From Clostridia bacterium (GTDB taxonomy: Bacteria; Bacillota; Clostridia; TANB77; CAG-508): DNA of 49,860 nt. The stretch spans positions 1 through 49,860 of the forward strand of contig JAGBEP010000004.1 of the NCBI GenBank assembly GCA_017936925.1, read 5' to 3'. Under the pieces are notes generated by a model. That model searched no databases, was not told where the DNA came from, and worked only from the letters and a program-made list of their open reading frames with translations. Shown piece by piece: positions 42,150 to 49,860 of the stretch (its first letter is position 1; each line of letters begins with the position of its first letter). The position numbers and the translations under genes are program-made.

Positions 42150-43661
42150 ATGAAAAAAAAGAAGAAAAAAAGCGTTCTTAAGAAAAAAGAAAAAATAATG
42201 ATAGTAATAGCAGGAGTACTCTTATTTATAATTACACTAGGAGTAGCACTAATGCCAACTAGAAAACAAACTAAAAATCAAACTACAAATTCTACAGACT
42301 TAAATAGAGATTTAACAAGCATTCGAGAAGTAGTTGAATATTTAGAAGCAACATATATATCAACAGAAAATTCCAAAACAAGTGGATATGAAATAGATAT
42401 TTATGTATATTTCCCATATGATTTGTTTGAAGAAAATATTTCAAAAGAAAGTTACTTTAAAAATTTTTATGAGAAAATAGCAATGGTAACTAACTTTAAA
42501 AGTTTTAGAATAATAGATTCTCAAAGAGATATAACTATAGAAGTAAAATGTAACAATGGTAAAATAACAGAAGTGAAAATAAATGGAGAAATAGATTATT
42601 TTAAAAAAGAATTATCAAAAAGAAATCAAGAAAATAGATTAGAATTCGAAACAAAAGATTTTAAAATAAATTCAGTTGAACTAAAAAGCTTAATTAATAA
42701 TAATTGGGTTATTCAAAATGTTTCATTAGGTACTCCTGAAAGTAAGTTTTATAAATATGATGTATATTTTGATGAAGGCTATGAAATAAGAACAATACAA
42801 GGAAAAGTATTTAACATTGTATTTAATAAAAAATATGGAAAAGATGTTATAGAAGACTATGCCCCGAGAGACAATTTAGAAAATATTGAAGCAACATTAG
42901 GAACTCCATACAAATATTCAGGTATGATAGAATATAAAACAAAAGATTTTTATGTAATATTCTCTAATGATGAAATATCTATATATCCAAACAGAATTTT
43001 TGACTATACAGAATTTGAGGAACTAGTTGAACAATATAATGAAAAACAAAATATGAATGACTTTATTTATGCTCTTACAGACATATGGCCAGATTATGAT
43101 AGCTATAATTATAGTAATAATAATGTAGAATTAAGTTACACACTAAAGGGAGTTAAAATAAGTTTTTCATCAAAAGATTCAGAGGGGATTCAAATATATG
43201 AAAACTACAAAGGAGATTTAAGAGATAACCCAGAAGAATATAAAGATACATACTATATGCTAAGTAAAAACTTAATGATGGAAACAGAAAAAGAAAGAAA
43301 ATTTGTCCATGAATTAACAGGAGAATTTGGAACATTTGAGGAATCTCTACAAAATAGCGATGATTTTGTGATTTTAGCTAAATATGAAAATGAAAACTAT
43401 AAAGATGTAAAAATATACTCTTTAAAAGAAGAATATCCTAATAATGAATTTGAAGATTACATATCAATTAAGTCATATGTTTGGGCAGATAATGATCATT
43501 TGATATATAGTATTTCAAATGATGGAATATACATTTATACAGCTACTACAAGACAAACAGAAAAATTAATAGAAGGCAAACAAGCTTTTGAAATAACTAA
43601 TTACAATCGAGATAGCAAAGTGCTAGAGTATGATAATCAAACAGTAACAATTAGTTTTTAA
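42150..43661 (+). CDS. Single-pass membrane protein, unknown outside domain
   Basis: 503 residues. A very Lys-rich start (KKKKKKSVLKKKEK), one membrane helix (IMIVIAGVLLFIITLGVALM; about residues 15-34), then a long outside region with mixed alpha/beta pattern. Two repeated-looking parts share LGTPESKFYKYDVYFD and LGTPYKYSGMIEYKTKDF, and a late part (VWADNDHLIYSISNDGIYIY) looks like a beta-propeller blade. GGGGTGAAAA precedes the ATG. It is read together with the third TrbL-like gene and is likely a T4SS accessory protein or its regulator. Confidence 0.6.
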   Translation: MKKKKKKSVLKKKEKIMIVIAGVLLFIITLGVALMPTRKQTKNQTTNSTDLNRDLTSIREVVEYLEATYISTENSKTSGYEIDIYVYFPYDLFEENISKESYFKNFYEKIAMVTNFKSFRIIDSQRDITIEVKCNNGKITEVKINGEIDYFKKELSKRNQENRLEFETKDFKINSVELKSLINNNWVIQNVSLGTPESKFYKYDVYFDEGYEIRTIQGKVFNIVFNKKYGKDVIEDYAPRDNLENIEATLGTPYKYSGMIEYKTKDFYVIFSNDEISIYPNRIFDYTEFEELVEQYNEKQNMNDFIYALTDIWPDYDSYNYSNNNVELSYTLKGVKISFSSKDSEGIQIYENYKGDLRDNPEEYKDTYYMLSKNLMMETEKERKFVHELTGEFGTFEESLQNSDDFVILAKYENENYKDVKIYSLKEEYPNNEFEDYISIKSYVWADNDHLIYSISNDGIYIYTATTRQTEKLIEGKQAFEITNYNRDSKVLEYDNQTVTISF

Positions 43662-43673
43662 GGGGTAGAATAA

Positions 43674-46600
43674 ATGAAAGTATTAAAAAGAGTAGGAAAA
43701 AAAGCAATAATTATATATATGATTATATACTTGTTATTATCATCACTATCATCTTGCTATGCTAGAAAATATGATGAACAATGTGGAGAATATATTTCCC
43801 AATATGCTAGAGATTTTATTGAAAAATATTGCACTCCAACCGAGACAAAAACAAGATATGTACTAATTAGCCATGCTAATTGGACAGGTGGAGAATTTGG
43901 AAAAGGAATATTCGAAGCTTGTTGTAATACAGGTGTAAGATATATGTATGAATTAGCATTAGGAGTTGAGTTAGCAGATTACGGATGGCAGAATAGTTGT
44001 TCAGCTGACTGTTATGGACTGGGTAATTATCCTGATTATTGGGAAGATGTAACTAATCAAACAATAAAACCAGGAGATATAGTTTTAAGCACAACACATA
44101 CAGAAATGTATATTGGAAATAATGAAAACGCAAACTTCGGGAATAGTCCACATGCTGGTAAAATTGCAGGTGGACCAAGACTAGGAACATCATTTGTAAA
44201 AGCTTACAGACCAAAATTTGATGTTAACCCTACTGGTACAATACCTGTAGACGAATTAGAAGATGAAGACCTAAGTATATATGACGATAATGGATTTATA
44301 TACAAAGGTGTAGCCTCAATAGAAAGCTACGAATCATCATCTACACTAATTGGATGGATAATAAATCTATTATCAGAAATCTTAGACTATTTAATTGGAA
44401 TATTAACTCTAGGAATTAGAGTAGTTATAGTAGGATGGACAGCAATCATAGAAAGATTTTTTATAGACGGTATAGTAAATGCAATAACTGGAGTAACAAA
44501 TAAAAGAGATGAAGAAACTTGGGCTAAAAATCCTGAAACTATAGATGATATAGATGAGCAAGCTGCAGCAGACGAAGCAGAAGAAGCAGAAAAAGCAGAA
44601 GAAGAAAATCCTACACAAGATATAGGTTCACAGGATAATCCAAATGAATATATAAGTACAGGAATGCAAGCTGTATCAAACATAGGTGGAAATGTACAAT
44701 TAAAAACATCATCAAAAGCAAATGTAACAATAGAAAATATTGTATATAATAAAATTCCAATACTAGATATCAATTTCTTCGATTTTGAACAAGCAGGTGG
44801 AGCTGTAGTAGATGAAGACGGAATAATATATTTAATAAAAGAAAACGTTGCAATGTGGTATTACATTTTTAGAATAATAGCAATTCTAATAATGTTACTA
44901 GCTCTAATATATTTAGGAATAAAAATGGCAATATCAACAGTTGCAGAAAAAAAAGCAGTATATAAAGAAATGCTATTAAGTTGGTTAGTTGGATTTATAA
45001 TAGTATTTGCAATCAACTACATAATGTTTGCTATTATTCATATTAATGAATCTTTTATAAGCTGGCTGATACCAGAATATGAAGATGGAACAGAAATATC
45101 ACTATATGAAACAGTAAGAACTAAAGCGTATTCATTAAAAGCAACAACAGGATTTGCCGGAATGATTATGTATATAATGCTTGTATACTATTCAATAAGA
45201 TTTTTAATAATGTATTTTAAAAGATTTTTAACAGTTACGATACTAGCTTTAATGTCACCTTTTGTAGCTGTATCTTATGCAATAGAAAAAATCAATAAAA
45301 ACGGAAAAGGTGGAGACATTTACGGGAATTGGTTCAAAGACTTTTTATATAGTGTAATAATTCAAGGAATTCATGCATTAATATACACATTATTTGTATC
45401 TATGGCACTGAAATTAACGGAGACATCAATTGTAGGTATATTTGTAGCATTCCTATTCTTAGGATTTATGGTAAGAGTAGATAAAATAGTAAGAAGAATA
45501 TTTGGCCTAGATGCAGGAAAGAGTGCTGGAAAAATTGCATTAGGAAATATAGCTGCTGGAAAAGGGATTATAAGCGAAGCTAAAGGATATACAAAGGGAG
45601 CCAAAAAAGTAGGAACAATGTACGGAAATTATCTAGGAAAAACAGTAGGTAGACCTTTAGGAAACCTTGCTGGTAGAGCAGGAAATGCAATTGATAACTT
45701 TAGAAACAATATGAACTTCGGAGAAGAAGAAGTTGAAGTCGACGAAGAAGAGCAAAAAAAGAGAAAAGAGGAAAAAGAGAAGAGAAAAGCAAGAAGAAAC
45801 GATATGCTAAATCAAGCAAAATTAGGAGCCAAAGCAGCAGGCAATATGATGGCTGCAATTGGAGCATCAGCATTAATAATTCCAACACTATTTGCAGAAC
45901 CAGGTATGATAGGATCTGTATTAGGAGTAACTATAAGCTCTGCAGATAGAACTAAAAAATTATTAGGACAGTTTGGAGAAAAAATAAATTCAGGAACTAA
46001 AGCAAAAACTGCAAAAGATGGACAACGATTCCATCTAAAAGGAATTAAACCTAAAAATGCAGCTTCAAGCAGAAACATAAGAAATAGATTAAATGCTCTA
46101 GGAATAGGATATAGATTAGGTCCAGATATAGGAGGACCTAATGGACCAAACGGAGGAAGCGGAACAGGAGGAGGTCCAGGAACAAATTCAAGCAATAGTC
46201 AAGGACTACCTTTAGATGAACATGGAAATCCAGATTTATCAAGAATAAAATTAGAAGATTTAAATGAAGAACAAAGAAGAGCTTTAGCTGCTAAAATGGG
46301 AGTAGGAAGTTTAAGGCTAGTTGATAGAAAGAAAACAGTTGAAGAAGTACTAAAAGAAACAGGAGACATAACAAAAACAGAACAATACGCAGAATTATTA
46401 GGAAAAGCTCAAGCACTAGAAAGAGAAATAGAATCAGAATATAAAGCGATAACAGGAAAACTAGACGAACAAATGGCAGAAGCAGAAAGAACTGTTGGAG
46501 CTGAATTTGCCGCAAGATTACAAGAGAAAAAAGCAAGAGAATTAAAAAATACAGCATTATTTATGTCAAAACCATTATCTGAAAAAGATATATATAGAGC

Positions 46601-47237
46601 AATGCAAAACTACAAATCAAAAGTACCACAATTCACTGCAACAGGCGAATTATCACAAGCTGATATGACAGGCATAACAAAAGAGATAAATGCAATATTA
46701 GAACAAAGAGGCGAAGGTATTTCGATGACAAAAGAATTCGTGCGTAAAGTAGAAAAAGAACTAACAGCAAATCAAAGAAAGGCAAACGAAGAAAGAGAAA
46801 GAAGAAGTGGAAATAACTCTTATGGTCAAGATGTATCTTCAAAAGGAAATCCAGGAAGTGCTGTAGCTGAAGATGTTCACGAAATGAGTGCAGACGGAAA
46901 AAAACAAAGAAAATCATTAAAAGATAGAGTAAAAGAAGAAGGGGCACCAGATTTATATAACCCAAATGCTGAAAGCAATAGAAATGCTCCACAACAAAAT
47001 GCAGGAGGTTCTAGAGAAAGTGAAAGTAGTGCAACTGAAAGGTTAGTAAAAAATATTGTAAATGCATCACGAGGAGCAACAGGTAAAAAAACGGCAGAAA
47101 CTACAAACCAAAGACATATAGAATTTACTAAGAAATTAGAAGAACTAGAAAGATTATCAATGCAGATGGGAGCTATAACAGGAGATGATGGAAGCATCAA
47201 TTTAGATGAAGTATTCAGAAGACTAGAAGCACTATAA
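43674..47237 (+). CDS. NlpC/P60-like domain fused to a TrbL/VirB6-like membrane protein
   Basis: 1187 residues. Signal-like N-terminus (IIYMIIYLLLSSLSSCYA), then a wall-facing domain at about 35-185: EACCNTGVRYMYELALGVEL with Cys83/Cys84 at the nucleophile position and His142 in STTHTEMYIGNN, as in NlpC/P60 peptidases. An amphipathic helix region follows (about 220-270), then an acidic linker. The shared TrbL core is VAMWYYIFRIIAILIMLLAL and GIKMAISTVAEKKAVYKEML, with helices to about 610. The C-terminal 550 residues are cytoplasmic: Lys/Glu coiled coils, Gly-rich linker (GGPNGPNGGSGTGGGPG), further helices. It combines wall opening and channel in one chain. It lies 12 bases after its neighbour. 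Confidence 0.8.
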   Translation: MKVLKRVGKKAIIIYMIIYLLLSSLSSCYARKYDEQCGEYISQYARDFIEKYCTPTETKTRYVLISHANWTGGEFGKGIFEACCNTGVRYMYELALGVELADYGWQNSCSADCYGLGNYPDYWEDVTNQTIKPGDIVLSTTHTEMYIGNNENANFGNSPHAGKIAGGPRLGTSFVKAYRPKFDVNPTGTIPVDELEDEDLSIYDDNGFIYKGVASIESYESSSTLIGWIINLLSEILDYLIGILTLGIRVVIVGWTAIIERFFIDGIVNAITGVTNKRDEETWAKNPETIDDIDEQAAADEAEEAEKAEEENPTQDIGSQDNPNEYISTGMQAVSNIGGNVQLKTSSKANVTIENIVYNKIPILDINFFDFEQAGGAVVDEDGIIYLIKENVAMWYYIFRIIAILIMLLALIYLGIKMAISTVAEKKAVYKEMLLSWLVGFIIVFAINYIMFAIIHINESFISWLIPEYEDGTEISLYETVRTKAYSLKATTGFAGMIMYIMLVYYSIRFLIMYFKRFLTVTILALMSPFVAVSYAIEKINKNGKGGDIYGNWFKDFLYSVIIQGIHALIYTLFVSMALKLTETSIVGIFVAFLFLGFMVRVDKIVRRIFGLDAGKSAGKIALGNIAAGKGIISEAKGYTKGAKKVGTMYGNYLGKTVGRPLGNLAGRAGNAIDNFRNNMNFGEEEVEVDEEEQKKRKEEKEKRKARRNDMLNQAKLGAKAAGNMMAAIGASALIIPTLFAEPGMIGSVLGVTISSADRTKKLLGQFGEKINSGTKAKTAKDGQRFHLKGIKPKNAASSRNIRNRLNALGIGYRLGPDIGGPNGPNGGSGTGGGPGTNSSNSQGLPLDEHGNPDLSRIKLEDLNEEQRRALAAKMGVGSLRLVDRKKTVEEVLKETGDITKTEQYAELLGKAQALEREIESEYKAITGKLDEQMAEAERTVGAEFAARLQEKKARELKNTALFMSKPLSEKDIYRAMQNYKSKVPQFTATGELSQADMTGITKEINAILEQRGEGISMTKEFVRKVEKELTANQRKANEERERRSGNNSYGQDVSSKGNPGSAVAEDVHEMSADGKKQRKSLKDRVKEEGAPDLYNPNAESNRNAPQQNAGGSRESESSATERLVKNIVNASRGATGKKTAETTNQRHIEFTKKLEELERLSMQMGAITGDDGSINLDEVFRRLEAL

Positions 47238-47244
47238 AAAGTAT

Positions 47245-47275
47245 AAAGGAAGTATTTAATTACTTCCTTTATATT
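47245..47275 (+). terminator. Terminator of the T4SS cluster
   Basis: AAAGGAAGTA/TACTTCCTTT stem with a T-rich tail, seven bases after the last T4SS gene. Confidence 0.75.
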
Positions 47276-47357
47276 ATAACAAAAAATGGTAAAACAGTCG
47301 AAAAGGAATATATACAAGAATTCTTGGTTATATTAAAATAAACATGAGGTGAAAGCA

Positions 47358-47552
47358 ATGCCAGAATTTATTGTAAAAAAAAGAGATAAAAAAGAATACG
47401 AACAATTTACATGCAGAATAGAAGTGGAGCTACTAGACAAAGTAAAAAGAACAGTATTAGACTACAATTTGAAGTCTATAAATGAGTTTATAAATGACTG
47501 CATTAGATATTCATTAAAAAATATGAAAGTTGAAAATGAAGAAAATGAGTAA
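47358..47552 (+). CDS. Small ribbon-helix-helix-like protein (paralogue of the gene at 14077)
   Basis: 64 residues. The ATG at 47358 follows GAGGTGAAAGCA. MPEFIVKKRDKKEYEQ, then strand TCRIEVELLDKV, then helices RTVLDYN and INEFINDCIRYSLKNM, match the 14077 product along the whole length. The upstream GAGGTGA plus in-frame GTG arrangement is also the same. It is a likely dimeric DNA-binding regulator of the Arc/CopG type. Because it follows the T4SS cluster directly it could control it, but a terminator lies between them. Confidence 0.7.
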   Translation: MPEFIVKKRDKKEYEQFTCRIEVELLDKVKRTVLDYNLKSINEFINDCIRYSLKNMKVENEENE

Positions 47553-47558
47553 AATATA

Positions 47559-47595
47559 AAACGCTATGCCTAAATTTTGGCATAGCGTTTTTTTG
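47559..47595 (+). terminator. Terminator after the ribbon-helix-helix gene
   Basis: AAACGCTATGCC/GGCATAGCGTTT stem plus T-run. Confidence 0.9.
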
Positions 47596-47603
47596 CCGAA
47601 AAC

Positions 47604-47646
47604 AAAAACCGATAAAACATTGATATACAATATTTTATCGGTTTTA
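47604..47646 (-). terminator. Terminator of the tRNA-Gly/tRNA-Cys unit
   Basis: On the minus strand AAAACCGATAAAATA pairs with TGTTTTATCGGTTTTTG, a long stem beyond the 3' end of tRNA-Cys. Confidence 0.8.
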
Positions 47647-47649
47647 CTT

Positions 47650-47723
47650 TGGAGGCGACACCCGGATTCGAACCGGGGATCAGAGTTTTGCAGACTCGTG
47701 CCTTACCACTTGGCTATATCGCC
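47650..47723 (-). tRNA. tRNA-Cys (anticodon GCA)
   Basis: On the minus strand GGCGATATAGCCAAGTGG starts the gene. Acceptor stem GGCGA/TCGCC, anticodon loop CTGCAAA (GCA), T-loop TTCGAAT, discriminator T and an encoded CCA at 47650-47652, all typical of tRNA-Cys. Confidence 0.95.
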
Positions 47724-47788
47724 GATTAAATAAGAGAAATAGTTAATATAAAATTAACCAAATCTCAAAATTATATAAAGATATAAAA

Positions 47789-47864
47789 TGGAGCGGGAAA
47801 CGGGGCTCAAACCCGCGACCTTCGCGTTGGCAACGCGACGCTCTATCAACTGAGCTATTCCCGC
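47789..47864 (-). tRNA. tRNA-Gly (anticodon GCC)
   Basis: On the minus strand GCGGGAATAGCTCAGTTGA starts the gene. Acceptor GCGGGAA/TTCCCGC, anticodon stem TCGCG/CGCGA with loop TTGCCAA (GCC), T-loop TTTGAGC, discriminator T and an encoded CCA at 47789-47791. It lies upstream of tRNA-Cys in the same transcript. Confidence 0.95.
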
Positions 47865-47927
47865 AAAACAAAGCAAAAATATGATAACAAAAAATATATA
47901 AAAAGTCAAGAGAAAGCATCTAAGTTT

Positions 47928-49154
47928 TTAAAGAGTATAAAAATTTTTATATTGAAGAAAGAAAAATAATATATAATCAATTGCATCCTTCCTTTTAATA
48001 TATGCAGAAGAATAAATATTGACACTATAAATTTTAGAATTGTCAACCCAAACATCAATAATACCAACAACATGACCAGGTTCAACCGGAGAATCAAGAT
48101 CAAAAGTTGTAAGAGAAGCAAAAGATATTCGAGAGTCCGATTTTTTAACCGGAAAAAATTCGATATCGAAATCTTGTAAATGAGTTTCCAAGGAGTCAAA
48201 AGATTTATTAATACTGCAATAAGGCAAATAATAAGATTGATATTCAGAATACTTATCTAAAATTAAGGTTTTTATATCGAAAGCTTCGTAATTTGAAAAA
48301 ACATAATTGATTAGTTTTATAGAATCACTATTTCTAATATTTTTTGTATCTGCTCCAAAAACAATAACAATAATATCTAAATTATTACGAGCCACAGCAG
48401 ATACCAAACAACGTCCAGCTTTACTAGTATATCCAGTTTTTACACCATAAACACCAGAAATAGAACCTAGAAGCTCATTAGTATTATGAATTTGCTTAGT
48501 AGTTCCATTTATAGAAACATTACAATATTTTGTCCCCACAATCTGTTTAAACAGTGGATTTTGAATTGCATAATCAGTTAAAATTGCAAAGTCATATGCT
48601 GTTGTAAAATGATTATCATTATCCAACCCATGAGGAGTAACAAAATTAGTAGAAGAAAGTCCAAGTTCAGTAGCCTTACTATTCATAAGAATGGCGAAAT
48701 CATCAACTGAACCACTGCAAGCTTCTGCTAAACAAACTGCGGCATCATTACCCGAACAAAGCATAAGACCATACAACAAATCATTAATTGATATTGAATC
48801 ATTAACCGACAGACCTAGCCTAGAGCCGATAGTAGAAGCAGCTGTTTGAGAAACAGAAATAATAGATTCTAAATCACAATTCTCTAATATTAAAATACAA
48901 GTCATAATTTTAGTAGTAGAAGCCATAGGAACTTTTTCATGTATATTTTTATCATATAAAATTTGCTTTGAATTTCTTTCATAAACGATAGCACATTTAG
49001 AAAAAATTTCAAAATTAATATTTTCTTGATTTTCAGCAGAAACAGACATAGATTCGACATCTTCAATAAAATCATCAGCATAAGAATCAAAAGAAACTAA
49101 TGTAAAAGATACGAAAATAACAACTATAGCTAAAAATTTAAAAAAAGTTTTCAT
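47928..49154 (-). CDS. dacF: D-alanyl-D-alanine carboxypeptidase, second copy
   Basis: 408 residues from the ATG at 49154, chosen because GGAG lies at proper spacing; a longer open frame upstream has no ribosome binding site. Signal peptide at 1-26 (FLAIVVIFVSFTLVSFDSYA). Motifs: Ser79-T-T-Lys82 (MASTTKIM), SGND in LMLCSGNDAAVCLAEA, KTGYT in YGVKTGYTSKAGRC. The C-terminal domain ends in IYSSAYIKRKDAIDYILFFF, an amphipathic or weakly hydrophobic anchor, unlike the clear membrane helix of the 17991 copy. The core resembles that copy (TTKIMTCILILENCDL against TTKIMTAILTIENCNL). It probably trims the wall; whether it serves the T4SS cannot be told. Confidence 0.95.
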   Translation of the reverse strand: MKTFFKFLAIVVIFVSFTLVSFDSYADDFIEDVESMSVSAENQENINFEIFSKCAIVYERNSKQILYDKNIHEKVPMASTTKIMTCILILENCDLESIISVSQTAASTIGSRLGLSVNDSISINDLLYGLMLCSGNDAAVCLAEACSGSVDDFAILMNSKATELGLSSTNFVTPHGLDNDNHFTTAYDFAILTDYAIQNPLFKQIVGTKYCNVSINGTTKQIHNTNELLGSISGVYGVKTGYTSKAGRCLVSAVARNNLDIIVIVFGADTKNIRNSDSIKLINYVFSNYEAFDIKTLILDKYSEYQSYYLPYCSINKSFDSLETHLQDFDIEFFPVKKSDSRISFASLTTFDLDSPVEPGHVVGIIDVWVDNSKIYSVNIYSSAYIKRKDAIDYILFFFLQYKNFYTL

Positions 49155-49434
49155 AATATATAACTCCAAACTAGAATAAAATATAGTAATAAAATATTCA
49201 AATAAAAAACACATATGACAATAAATATAAAAAAGATGAAACAGTTGCTATGAAAAGAAAAAATAATAAAAATATAATGAAAATGTAACAAAAGAGGAAT
49301 GATAGTAGAACAAAGACATACAGCATATTGCAGAAAAAACTTAGAATTGACAAAAAAACTCAAAAAGATAAAATAAAATTATATAATAGAATAATTAGGA
49401 TAATTAGGTCTAATGTACGATAGGAGAAAATAAT

Positions 49435-49860
49435 ATGGGAGCAAAAAAATTAAAGAAAATAATTGCAATAGTATGTGTTTTTGCCTTAATATTGCCAATA
49501 TCTTCAGAAGTGTTAGCGGCAATAACCTCAACTCAAGAAGGAACGGAGCAAGCATTTGGGATAACACACTTACATACAAGTAAATACTTGAGTGGAACAG
49601 GGGAAAAGCAGTTTGGCTATCAAGTAAGCGATAGAAATGTATATAGAATATATGCAGGAAGCAATAATGAATCAGGATTTGAAAACACAATAGTTTGCTT
49701 AGATAAATTAGGGAAGTTCCCAGCAGAAGATTCATCAACAGACAAATATAAAAGTTTAGGTGAAGCAACAAGCGAAGTTTTACAAACAATAAAAACAACG
49801 CAAAATGGAACAAAAACAAATTTAACAGCAGAAGATAGTCAAAAAATAATTTGGTTAATG
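49435..49860 (+). CDS. Exported surface protein, N-terminal part (3' end outside window)
   Basis: 142 residues are visible, with no stop before the window end. AGGAGAAAATAAT precedes the ATG. Signal peptide (IIAIVCVFALILPISSEVLAA, about 9-29). The mature part has VYRIYAGSNNESGFENTIVC, LDKLGKF, and near the end AEDSQKIIWLM. A Cys in an IVCLDK context followed later by Q-K-I-I-W resembles the first two motifs of thioester (TQXA-like) adhesin domains, where a Cys-Gln bond attaches to host surfaces. The rest, including any sortase signal, is not visible. Confidence 0.7.
   Translation, partial: MGAKKLKKIIAIVCVFALILPISSEVLAAITSTQEGTEQAFGITHLHTSKYLSGTGEKQFGYQVSDRNVYRIYAGSNNESGFENTIVCLDKLGKFPAEDSSTDKYKSLGEATSEVLQTIKTTQNGTKTNLTAEDSQKIIWLM

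Overview
The window is AT-rich, low-GC Firmicutes DNA, most likely from an uncultured gut-type Clostridia. The reasons are the strong AT bias in codons, clear AGGAGG ribosome binding sites, LCP and DacF-type wall enzymes, ComEA, a fermentative L-lactate dehydrogenase, and short spacers with classical hairpin terminators. I cannot name the species.

Region 1 (1-5000) is an integrative-element region at a tRNA-Arg. It holds the C-terminal part of a serine hydrolase, five small cargo genes (two pairs of related proteins, plus a 32-base motif repeated upstream of two genes), an excisionase, and a tyrosine integrase broken by a frameshift. The integrase runs into the 3' end of tRNA-Arg(ACG). Beyond that tRNA lie two tandem 12-base repeats and a half tRNA-Arg that stops at the anticodon loop, the scar of a second integration. 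Region 2 (5000-12900) is a mixture of short genes and remnants: a methyltransferase with a long leader, tRNA-Arg(TCT), an N-formylglutamate-amidohydrolase-like gene, tRNA-Pro with an integrase remnant, a DUF6442/XRE unit, a truncated DUF1697 gene, a deoxyribosyltransferase-like gene and hsp20. Several unrecognised small genes here look less AT-rich than their surroundings. Region 3 (12900-26040) is ordinary chromosome: ldh, a DUF5711 gene (frameshifted), cvpA, an LCP ligase, dacF-like, comEA, an ftsH-like gene, a YgjV-like gene, purA-purB and the initiator tRNA.

Region 4 (26200-47240) is the most striking part, a 21-kb type IV secretion cluster on the plus strand. Its order is four VirB2/TrbC-like small pilin candidates, PrgI, a separate VirB4 N-terminal-domain-like protein, the VirB4 ATPase, two TrbL/VirB6-like membrane proteins, two VirB8-like proteins, a 1619-residue membrane-anchored wall-hydrolase-like protein, two more single-pass proteins, and a third TrbL-like protein with an NlpC/P60-like domain at its N-terminus. 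I see no relaxase, no VirD4 coupling ATPase and no replication or integration gene in or beside it. It sits between purB/tRNA-fMet and tRNA-Cys/tRNA-Gly. It may be a resident export or DNA-transfer machine rather than an ordinary conjugative element. Hairpins after pilin 1 and pilin 3 suggest that pilin output is set by transcript termination.

Region 5 (47240-49860) has a small ribbon-helix-helix protein paralogous to one at 14077, two tRNAs, a second D-Ala-D-Ala carboxypeptidase, and the first 142 residues of an exported surface protein cut by the window end.
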